DNA of 5,239 nt, taken from positions 1 to 5,239 of the forward strand of contig JBAYNS010000093.1 of assembly GCA_041678625.1 (NCBI GenBank). The letters run 5' to 3'. Both the position numbers and the translations under genes were made by a program. This DNA comes from JBAYNS01 sp041678625. GTDB taxonomy: Bacteria; Patescibacteriota; Gracilibacteria; Peribacterales; Peribacteraceae. This document shows, one piece after another, positions 1 to 5,239 of this stretch (position 1 is the stretch's first letter; every line of letters starts with the position of its first letter). The notes under the pieces were generated by a model. The model was not told the DNA's origin. It ran no database searches and saw only the letters and a program-made list of their open reading frames with translations.

Positions 1-1
1 A

Positions 2-1111
2 GTTCGAAAGTATTCCGATACGCTCGTCCGGCAGGCGATTCTGGAAGAAGTCGGACGTAAAGGGCAGGTGTTTGTCCTCCATAACCGCGTGGAAACTATC
101 GATGCCTTTGCCGACAAACTGCGCGAGCTTGTACAAGAAGCAACATTCATCGTTGGTCACGGGCAGCTGAAGCCGGAAGATTTGGAGAAGCGCATTGTTG
201 CGTTCAAAGATGGCGAGTATGACGTTCTGGTGAGCTCGACGATTGTGGAAAACGGTATCGACCTCCCCCGCGCCAATACACTCATTGTAAATGGCGCGGA
301 AAACTTCGGCCTTGCGCAGCTCTACCAGCTGCGCGGCCGAGTAGGACGCAGCAAGCTGCAGGCATATGCGTACTTCCTCTATCACGGGCAGAAGCTCAAA
401 GACGATGCACGCAAACGATTGCGAGCCATTGTGGAAGCGTGCGAACTGGGAAGCGGCTTCCAGGTGGCCATGCGCGACCTGGAAATCCGCGGAGCCGGAG
501 AAATTTTGGGAGCCAGCCAATCCGGCACCATGCAAACCGTCGGTGTGAGCCACTATCTGAGGATGCTCAAGGCGGCCATGGAAGAGCTCAAGGCGGGTTC
601 CAAGGAGCAAGTGGAGGAAGAGATCAATGTAGAGATTTTGCTGCCTGTAGAAGCGATGATTCCCACCTTCTACATCCCCGATGAACAGGAGAAGATTTCT
701 GTGTACCAGAAACTCGCCGGCAGCGAGGATGAAGCAATTCTCAAGGAGTTCGAAGAAGATCTGCTGGATGAATACGGTCCGCCTCCGCAACCAGTCCAGA
801 ATCTCTTCGAAGTACTACGTTTGAAGATCGCTTGCCGCAGAAGCGGAGTAGTCCGCGTAAAAGAAGAATCCGGAAGCCAAAAAGGAGATACGGAAATTGT
901 TCTCGCGCTGAGCGCGCGCGTTACCGCAAAGGAGATTATGCAACTCCTTGCCGTCAATCATCACTGGCGCGTGAGCGGCTCCACATTGCGCATTGCAACA
1001 AGCCTTCTTCTTGGTAAAGAGAAACCACAGGAGCTCCTGCCCACCCTCACTCATCAGGTAGAGCACTTACAGCGTAAGAAACCGGAGAAGAAGCCAAAGA
1101 AGAAGGAATAG
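2..1111 (+). CDS. mfd: Transcription-repair coupling factor Mfd, C-terminal third (5' truncated by window edge)
   Basis: Mfd is a DNA translocase that removes RNA polymerase stalled at lesions and recruits UvrA for nucleotide excision repair. The frame is open from base 2 and ends in TAG, giving 369 visible residues; complete Mfd proteins are about 1100-1200 aa, so the UvrB-like region, polymerase-binding domain and helicase motifs I-III lie off the left edge. Counting from the first full codon, I see the second RecA-like lobe with GHGQ (52-55), motif V STIVENGIDLP (79-89) and motif VI QLRGRVGR (109-116). The TRG translocation motif follows, with Arg139, Arg163 and Gln173 at the same spacing as E. 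coli Mfd Arg929, Arg953 and Gln963. The C-terminal D7 (TRCF) domain spans about 208-310. The protein ends in a lysine-rich tail (KKPEKKPKKKE). GTG at 68 is an internal codon, not the start. No terminator hairpin was seen downstream. Confidence 0.97.
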   Translation, partial: VRKYSDTLVRQAILEEVGRKGQVFVLHNRVETIDAFADKLRELVQEATFIVGHGQLKPEDLEKRIVAFKDGEYDVLVSSTIVENGIDLPRANTLIVNGAENFGLAQLYQLRGRVGRSKLQAYAYFLYHGQKLKDDARKRLRAIVEACELGSGFQVAMRDLEIRGAGEILGASQSGTMQTVGVSHYLRMLKAAMEELKAGSKEQVEEEINVEILLPVEAMIPTFYIPDEQEKISVYQKLAGSEDEAILKEFEEDLLDEYGPPPQPVQNLFEVLRLKIACRRSGVVRVKEESGSQKGDTEIVLALSARVTAKEIMQLLAVNHHWRVSGSTLRIATSLLLGKEKPQELLPTLTHQVEHLQRKKPEKKPKKKE

Positions 1112-1118
1112 GCGAACA

Positions 1119-1147
1119 TTGTGAGAAATGGTGTTTTCCGCTATAAT
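1119..1147 (+). promoter_or_regulatory. Putative sigma70-type promoter upstream of small gene A
   Basis: A perfect TATAAT -10 box lies at 1142-1147. A TTGTGA hexamer (4 of 6 matches to TTGACA) lies at 1119-1124, leaving the optimal 17-bp spacer. Transcription would begin near 1153-1156, giving a short leader of about 17-20 nt before the ATG at 1173. The site is in the 61-nt gap after mfd and faces the small/long gene run, so it would allow that run to be expressed separately from mfd. It also argues against the upstream ATG at 1128, which lies inside the spacer. Seen by eye only. Confidence 0.62.
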
Positions 1148-1172
1148 ATTTGTTGAACATCCATACAAATCT

Positions 1173-1511
1173 ATGCCAAAAAATAAGGCGCTTACTCCGC
1201 CCAAAATCCCCACTCAACAGGAGCTCTACGATTCACTGATGAGCCAAATTGAACCCGAACTTGTTTCCGGGGAACTCAATCATATTAAAGAGAAGAGTGC
1301 AGCGGATACCCCAGAGGCATTTATTGCGCGCAAGCAGCGCTATGTAAAAGCTTTTGAGCGCTATGACAAAGAGGTGGAGAAATATCTTGCGGCTCTGGGT
1401 GACCAGGTTCGCTCGTTTAAGAGAACTGCACTCACAAGCATGGAGCAAAAGTCCAGAACGGCGGAGGAACAAGACCTCTCTTCGTTGGAATCTGCCATGG
1501 CTTCCCTTTAA
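1173..1511 (+). CDS. Small charged helical protein A (112 aa), paralogue of the gene at 4246
   Basis: I do not recognise this as a named family. It is a short soluble protein with no signal peptide or membrane segment. It has a proline-rich start (TPPKIPT), then a mostly helical, charged body, with the pattern YDxLMxxIEPEL, DTPE, QRYxKAFxxYD and KRTALxSME. It aligns without gaps to the protein at 4246-4593 from the PP(K/R)IP motif onward, about 51 of 104 residues identical. ATG 1173 is preferred over the in-frame ATG at 1128: homology to the paralogue begins 8 residues after 1173, and 1128 falls inside the promoter and would add an unmatched hydrophobic extension (VFSAIIFVEH). No Shine-Dalgarno sequence precedes 1173. 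The long gene L1 follows 11 nt after the TAA stop, so the two are probably co-transcribed. The pairing suggests a partner or accessory role to L1, but this is inference. Confidence 0.85.
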   Translation: MPKNKALTPPKIPTQQELYDSLMSQIEPELVSGELNHIKEKSAADTPEAFIARKQRYVKAFERYDKEVEKYLAALGDQVRSFKRTALTSMEQKSRTAEEQDLSSLESAMASL

Positions 1512-1522
1512 CCCTTTTTACG

Positions 1523-4192
1523 ATGTATATCCACCATACACACAACACAACAGGAAAATACGGAGCGATGAAAGAACGCAGACTTCTCTTCTTTGGGGCG
1601 GAAGCACCAGAGCCAGATTTGAATAACGACGTATTGGAGCCGACTGAAGTAAACGACACTCTTCCACCAGATTTTAAATATACGGATCTTCTGCCGGTGC
1701 AGTCACCAGAAGAGCTCCAAAATGCGTCACAGCAAAATGTTGAACAGAGACAAGAGCCGACGGGACAATCTTTGCGGGCATTTGGAAGTGATGTTGCTGA
1801 TGTTATGCATCAGCAGGACATTCAAGATAAAGAGATCCTTGCGCGGAGGGAACAAGAAGGGGGAACAGAGTTCACTTCTACCGAAATAACAGGTCAGATT
1901 CTTGATGAAGAAGCAGGATCACAACCTGATTTAAAGGGGCGAGAAGATGTGGCTTCGTCCGATGTTTCTACAGAAGCGACACTGACCCAGGAGCAATCTA
2001 CATCATCCACAGATACAACAGAGAAAACAAAAGTAAGTCCAGAAAAACTTAAAGAGTGGGCAGAAAACATTCAGGAGAAAGCGAATAGCAAAGAATGCGG
2101 CAACTATAATGTGACAATTGAGCCTCAGGGAAACGGGACGATGCAGATTACGCTAAATCCTGATGCAACCCCAGCGCAGCAGGCGCGATTCCCCAGATTG
2201 CAGGAAGTTGCGGATCAGCTGCAACACGGTCTTGCTGCCGAATGGACAGATGAGCAGACCATCGTTGTTACGATTACAGGCCTAGAGGAGCATGGGTATG
2301 TTGGACCAGAATGGGAGGGGCTAAAAACTCCACCGGCTCCCGATGATGCATTTGGGGCTGAGGAGGAGCAGCAGCCTGCACAAACTCCAGCGGCCCCAGT
2401 CGAGGCAGCAGCCTCCGCTCCACAAGACACAACGGAGGAAGCACCAAAAATGGATGAAGGAGAAATATCTTCTCGTGCGGAACAGCTGATAGCCGAAGTC
2501 CGTGGGCTTTTGGAGCTTGGAGATGTGACACCGGCGCAATATAAGCTTCAGGAGAACAGTGATTTGGCTGCACAAGTTTCCAAACTTATCGACGGGAACA
2601 GCGATTTTATTAGAGACGTTTTCCCTGTCACAATTGATGGGGCAGAAAGCCCTGATAACCCTACCGGGCAGTGGAATCTCACATGTGAGAATGGGGAGTT
2701 CAAACTGGGTCCTGTTGCCGAGCCGGGAACAAACACAGAAGAGCTTAGAGCTACTACTATTCCACCTTCCGGTGCGGAAGAGGAAGCAACTCCATCTCAA
2801 TCTACACCAGAGGCTGCAGAAGAAAAGCCGGCAGACCTGACAGTGGAACTCAAAGCGCAGACGGAGATTCTTACCAACAAAGAGAGTACGACGGCAGAAC
2901 GCTTTGGTGCTGCATTACGCATTACTGTTCTGGCACTGCGCATAGCCCTCCAGGAGGCTAATAAAACAGAAAAACCAGAAGCCGCTTCCGGTAAAAATCC
3001 AGAAGAACAATCAGAAGAGACGAAGAAAAACATTGAGCAAATTACCAAAGGTCTCACTGATATGAATGCACGCCGTGCACAAATAGACACGTCTCTTACA
3101 GAGCTCAAAAACAAGCTTCCTTCAGAAGAAGATAAAAGCCCCGGAGCGGAGATGCAACGCGAAGCGCTCACAGCGCAGATTACCGCTCTTGAAGGAGAGC
3201 GTAGCACTCTGGATACTGCGATAGCCAAGTGGGAAGGCGAGCTTGCGAAGTTGCAACCAAAAGCTACTCCGGCGGAATCCCCTATAAGCCCAGAACAAAT
3301 GGAAAAAATCAGAACTCTTTTAGAGAGCAATAATCGCCCGGCACTCATGCCGCTCTTTGAACTAATGGATAGGTTGTCTGTGGATAAGAGCACAGGACTT
3401 GTGTGTAATGACGACGATCGCAATGTTATCGTTCAGCTGGCAAGTCAACTTGGTGTGCACATAGAGGGCACCACAGACGAAGGTCTTCTTAAGACACTTG
3501 ATAATATTGTCCAAAAAGTGGCTTCAGCTGATGGAGAGGAACAAAAGCAAGTTGATAAAATTGTGGCAGAGGTCTTTGGTGAGGAAGTACCAGCTTCTAC
3601 TGCAAAAGAGAAAACAACTACCCCCAAGAAAGCCTCTGAGAAGACAGTCAAAAAAGACGAGGGTGAGACCCCCAAAGCAGCGGAACCATCAGAGAAAACC
3701 GTAGAATCAAAAAAACCGTCTTTTGATCAGATCCTTGACGAACTTTTGGATCCTAACAGCACAGATAACCACGAGTGGCATACCGATTCAACGGGTAGGG
3801 CTATGAAGAAGACACCAGACGGCCACATTTTCCTGCGTTCACAAGCAGGAGAAGTGCAAGCATGGGGTGGAGAGCAAACAGGATGGATTGACCCCTCTAA
3901 AATTGTTGGTATCAGTCTTGCAAGGGCAAGCGATAATATGCGTGAAAACTATAACCATGCTTTTAATGCGTACCTTGAAGGCGGAGCGTATCAGAGTAAT
4001 GACGGAGATTATGCCTTACAAGTTTCTTCAGGTGGCGAGTTCTCCTTTATACACACAAAAGGAGACACCGTTCAGCGTTACGACTGGAGGAATGGGCGCA
4101 TGACTGTTGATGAAAAGGCAACAGAAGAACGTATGCATCAACGCTTTGCTCAGGAGAAGGATTCTGCATCGCCAAAGCAAAAAGAGGCTTAA
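1523..4192 (+). CDS. Long acidic multi-segment protein L1 of unknown function (889 aa)
   Basis: Not recognised. No signal peptide or clear membrane span is visible, so it is probably cytoplasmic. The order of segments is: N-terminal signature KERRLLFF (17-24); acidic Ser/Thr/Gln/Glu-rich region to about 170; a compact region (172-267) with strand-like stretches; a Pro/Ala/Glu linker; a second compact region (310-400); a linker; an amphipathic or apolar helix (458-477); a coiled coil (494-580, broken near 535-545); a helical region (589-690); a Lys/Thr/Pro/Glu linker; and a tryptophan- and glycine-containing C-terminal domain (about 733-870). Only three cysteines are present, in three different segments. 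The start is uncertain. ATG 1523 lies 11 nt after the stop of gene A and places the ERRL signature at a position similar to L2. ATG 1568 (874 aa) is the alternative. The segmented build suggests a scaffold or binding protein rather than an enzyme, which is inference. Confidence 0.85.
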   Translation: MYIHHTHNTTGKYGAMKERRLLFFGAEAPEPDLNNDVLEPTEVNDTLPPDFKYTDLLPVQSPEELQNASQQNVEQRQEPTGQSLRAFGSDVADVMHQQDIQDKEILARREQEGGTEFTSTEITGQILDEEAGSQPDLKGREDVASSDVSTEATLTQEQSTSSTDTTEKTKVSPEKLKEWAENIQEKANSKECGNYNVTIEPQGNGTMQITLNPDATPAQQARFPRLQEVADQLQHGLAAEWTDEQTIVVTITGLEEHGYVGPEWEGLKTPPAPDDAFGAEEEQQPAQTPAAPVEAAASAPQDTTEEAPKMDEGEISSRAEQLIAEVRGLLELGDVTPAQYKLQENSDLAAQVSKLIDGNSDFIRDVFPVTIDGAESPDNPTGQWNLTCENGEFKLGPVAEPGTNTEELRATTIPPSGAEEEATPSQSTPEAAEEKPADLTVELKAQTEILTNKESTTAERFGAALRITVLALRIALQEANKTEKPEAASGKNPEEQSEETKKNIEQITKGLTDMNARRAQIDTSLTELKNKLPSEEDKSPGAEMQREALTAQITALEGERSTLDTAIAKWEGELAKLQPKATPAESPISPEQMEKIRTLLESNNRPALMPLFELMDRLSVDKSTGLVCNDDDRNVIVQLASQLGVHIEGTTDEGLLKTLDNIVQKVASADGEEQKQVDKIVAEVFGEEVPASTAKEKTTTPKKASEKTVKKDEGETPKAAEPSEKTVESKKPSFDQILDELLDPNSTDNHEWHTDSTGRAMKKTPDGHIFLRSQAGEVQAWGGEQTGWIDPSKIVGISLARASDNMRENYNHAFNAYLEGGAYQSNDGDYALQVSSGGEFSFIHTKGDTVQRYDWRNGRMTVDEKATEERMHQRFAQEKDSASPKQKEA
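1552..1570 (+). promoter_or_regulatory. Ambiguous ribosome-binding region and alternative start of L1
   Basis: AGGA at 1552-1555 lies 12 nt before the in-frame ATG at 1568, and GGAG at 1562-1565 lies only 2 nt before it. One spacing is long and the other too short for a standard Shine-Dalgarno site. The first ATG (1523) has no purine-rich site but sits just after the stop of gene A, as the L2 start does after gene B. Either start could be used, changing L1 by 15 residues. Confidence 0.35.
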
Positions 4193-4245
4193 TATATCTT
4201 TTCCATTTCAATTCCCCCCCCCTTAGCTCACTCCTCTCTAACCTC
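4193..4245 (+). promoter_or_regulatory. Pyrimidine-rich leader of gene B, with a C9 run
   Basis: The 53-nt gap between L1 and gene B is almost all C and T on the coding strand and contains an uninterrupted run of nine C at 4214-4222. It lacks any Shine-Dalgarno-like purine block before ATG 4246, and no inverted repeat that would make a terminator was seen. It ends TAACCTC before the ATG, nearly the same as the TAAACCTC before the L2 start at 4599. It could be a 5' leader for translation independent of Shine-Dalgarno pairing, or a slippage-prone spacer; neither is shown. Confidence 0.45.
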
Positions 4246-4593
4246 ATGACAAAGCCGCTCATCAAAAATAATCCACAGCCCCCCAGAATTCCCTCTGGGC
4301 AGGAAATTTATGATGGACTGATGGGGAAAATTGAGCCGGAACTTCTCACAGCAAACCTCCCAATGCTGGAGGAGCAAAGTGCGCACGATACACCGGAGCA
4401 GAAAGAAGAACGCATGCAGCGGTATCAAAAAGCATTTGAGGAATATGACCGTCAATATCAGGAATACATACAGGAGCTCACTGCCGCTGTGGAAAATTAC
4501 AAGCGCACGGCACTCAAATCCATGGAAAACCAAGATCGTACAGAAGAAGCCAACACACTCAGCAATCTGGAAAATTCCATTTCTACCTCTTAA
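4246..4593 (+). CDS. Small charged helical protein B (115 aa), paralogue of the gene at 1173
   Basis: Not a family I can name. The protein is soluble and rich in Glu, Gln and Lys, with no cysteine, tryptophan, signal peptide or membrane segment. It shares with protein A the proline-containing N-terminal PP(R/K)IP, then YDGLMGKIEPEL, AHDTPE, QRYQKAFEEYD and YKRTALKSME, and a closing region with regularly spaced leucines. The alignment to A is gapless over 104 residues, about half identical, so the two share an ancestor and diverged well before the present. The first ATG gives an 11-residue lead before the conserved block, compared with 8 in A. No Shine-Dalgarno site is present. The stop is followed after only 5 nt by the start of L2, mirroring A and L1, so translational coupling is plausible. 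A helical adaptor or partner for the adjacent long protein is an inference. Confidence 0.87.
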   Translation: MTKPLIKNNPQPPRIPSGQEIYDGLMGKIEPELLTANLPMLEEQSAHDTPEQKEERMQRYQKAFEEYDRQYQEYIQELTAAVENYKRTALKSMENQDRTEEANTLSNLENSISTS

Positions 4594-4598
4594 ACCTC

Positions 4599-5239
4599 AT
4601 GGAGAAATACACATTTGTAAATACAGTGATTACGGAGCGTGAACGACGCTTGTGTTTCATGGCAGATCCGTCTACACCCGAAAAACCAAAACCAACAGCA
4701 GCTCCTGTAGAAAAAAAGGAGAAGGCAACGGATGTAAAAGAGATGGTTCGCAAGGCGCAAGAGCGCCAGCAGCAAGCGGCAAAAGATGTGCAGGAACTTC
4801 AGAAGCAGATTGATGCTGTTAAAAATTTGCAGGGGAGATTGTCCAAAGATGGTGTAGATGAGACAGCGGCATTAAAGCCTGCGGAGACAGCGCATCTCCG
4901 TCGGGCAGGGGTTGAGATCGCCGACAATGAGACAGTTGGCGGTGCAAAAGGAAAGGTTGCAGCACACATTACAAATCTGGAAAAAACAAAGGGGGAAAAA
5001 GAGGCAGAAATTCAGACGGCAGCGGACCAGATTGAGCAAAATGTAGAAGACCTAAATCCTACTGATAGAGTTTCCTATAAAGCAAAAGAGGCATCGCGGC
5101 TTATGAAATCCGGCAATGTCCTTGGTGGTCTTGCTGCCATGCTCGCTGCAATTTTGGAGTACATGTATGCGCTGAGTGCCAAGTTTGAAGAGATACGAAA
5201 GAAGGCAAAAGGCAAAACAAGCGGAGGTAAAGATGCCCC
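4599..5239 (+). CDS. Long coiled-coil protein L2, N-terminal 213 residues (3' truncated by window edge)
   Basis: The frame opens at ATG 4599, five nt after the stop of gene B, and remains open to the window end. Not recognised. The N terminus carries ERERRLCF (13-20), resembling KERRLLFF of L1, then a Pro/Lys/Glu linker (24-44). Two stretches likely to form coiled coils follow, at about 45-82 (Gln/Glu/Lys-rich) and 118-150. An apolar helix lies at 172-193 (rich in Leu, Ala, Met and Tyr), then a basic stretch KKAKGKTSGGK (201-211). The apolar helix contains a Glu and small residues and could be a membrane-associated or packing helix; a true transmembrane span is uncertain. ATG at 4659 (residue 21) is a weaker alternative start because it would remove the shared ERRL signature. 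No Shine-Dalgarno site is seen before 4599. The total length is unknown. Confidence 0.85.
   Translation, partial: MEKYTFVNTVITERERRLCFMADPSTPEKPKPTAAPVEKKEKATDVKEMVRKAQERQQQAAKDVQELQKQIDAVKNLQGRLSKDGVDETAALKPAETAHLRRAGVEIADNETVGGAKGKVAAHITNLEKTKGEKEAEIQTAADQIEQNVEDLNPTDRVSYKAKEASRLMKSGNVLGGLAAMLAAILEYMYALSAKFEEIRKKAKGKTSGGKDA

Noticed and set aside
1128..1172. 15-residue N-terminal extension of protein A from ATG 1128
   Set aside because: It overlaps the promoter spacer and -10 box and has no counterpart in the paralogue, so it is most likely untranslated.
2321..2800. 159-aa open frame on the - strand opposite L1
   Set aside because: Cysteine- and leucine-rich antisense shadow of a Pro/Ala/Glu linker region in L1, with no recognisable domain.
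2797..3423. 208-aa open frame on the - strand opposite L1
   Set aside because: Its serine-rich, low-information protein is what the reverse complement of Glu/Lys/Ala-rich codons gives. It lies wholly inside a well-supported gene and has no ribosome binding site or family motif.
4167..4196. Possible second promoter (TAATAT at 4190-4195) before gene B
   Set aside because: The hexamer at the expected -35 position (catcgc) is poor, and the AT-rich match overlaps the L1 stop codon.
4193..4245. Rho-independent terminator after L1
   Set aside because: No inverted repeat followed by a T run could be found. The gap is pyrimidine-rich on one strand and cannot form a stable hairpin with itself.
4639..4659. 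GTG at 4639 or ATG at 4659 as the true start of L2
   Set aside because: GTG 4639 is out of frame. ATG 4659 is in frame but would remove the ERRL signature shared with L1 and lose the close spacing to the stop of gene B.

Overview
The window holds five co-oriented protein-coding genes on the + strand and nothing convincing on the - strand. The first is the 3' third of mfd, the transcription-repair coupling factor. After it comes a run of four uncharacterised genes packed with 5-53 nt gaps: a small helical protein (112 aa), a very long, acidic, multi-segment protein (889 aa), a second small helical protein (115 aa), and the start of another long coiled-coil protein that runs off the right edge. 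No RNA gene, mobile element, CRISPR array or convincing terminator hairpin was seen.

The most notable structure is that the two small proteins are paralogues. They align without gaps over 104 residues at about 49% identity (hand count, 51 of 104), and each is followed immediately by a long, lysine/glutamate-rich, coiled-coil-bearing protein. The layout therefore reads as two copies of a [small helical protein + long modular protein] pair. Near their N termini, at similar distances from the start, the two long proteins also share a short K/R-E-R-R-L-x-F signature. I do not recognise any of the four proteins as a named family, and their function is unknown.

Organism: a bacterium, because a bacterial Mfd is present and a sigma70-type promoter can be seen. 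Base composition looks close to even. The long frames stay open under the standard bacterial code and end in TAG or TAA, with no in-frame TGA over about 4.9 kb, which argues against a lineage that reads UGA as glycine. The large uncharacterised modular proteins and weak Shine-Dalgarno signals vaguely suggest a Candidate Phyla Radiation member such as Peregrinibacteria. This is a guess, not a demonstrated assignment.

Layout: 2-1111 mfd (5' truncated); 1119-1147 promoter; 1173-1511 small paralogue A; 1523-4192 long protein L1; 4193-4245 pyrimidine-rich gap with a C9 run; 4246-4593 small paralogue B; 4599 to the edge, long protein L2. The promoter after mfd probably drives at least A and L1. B and L2 may be read from the same transcript, since no good second promoter is evident.
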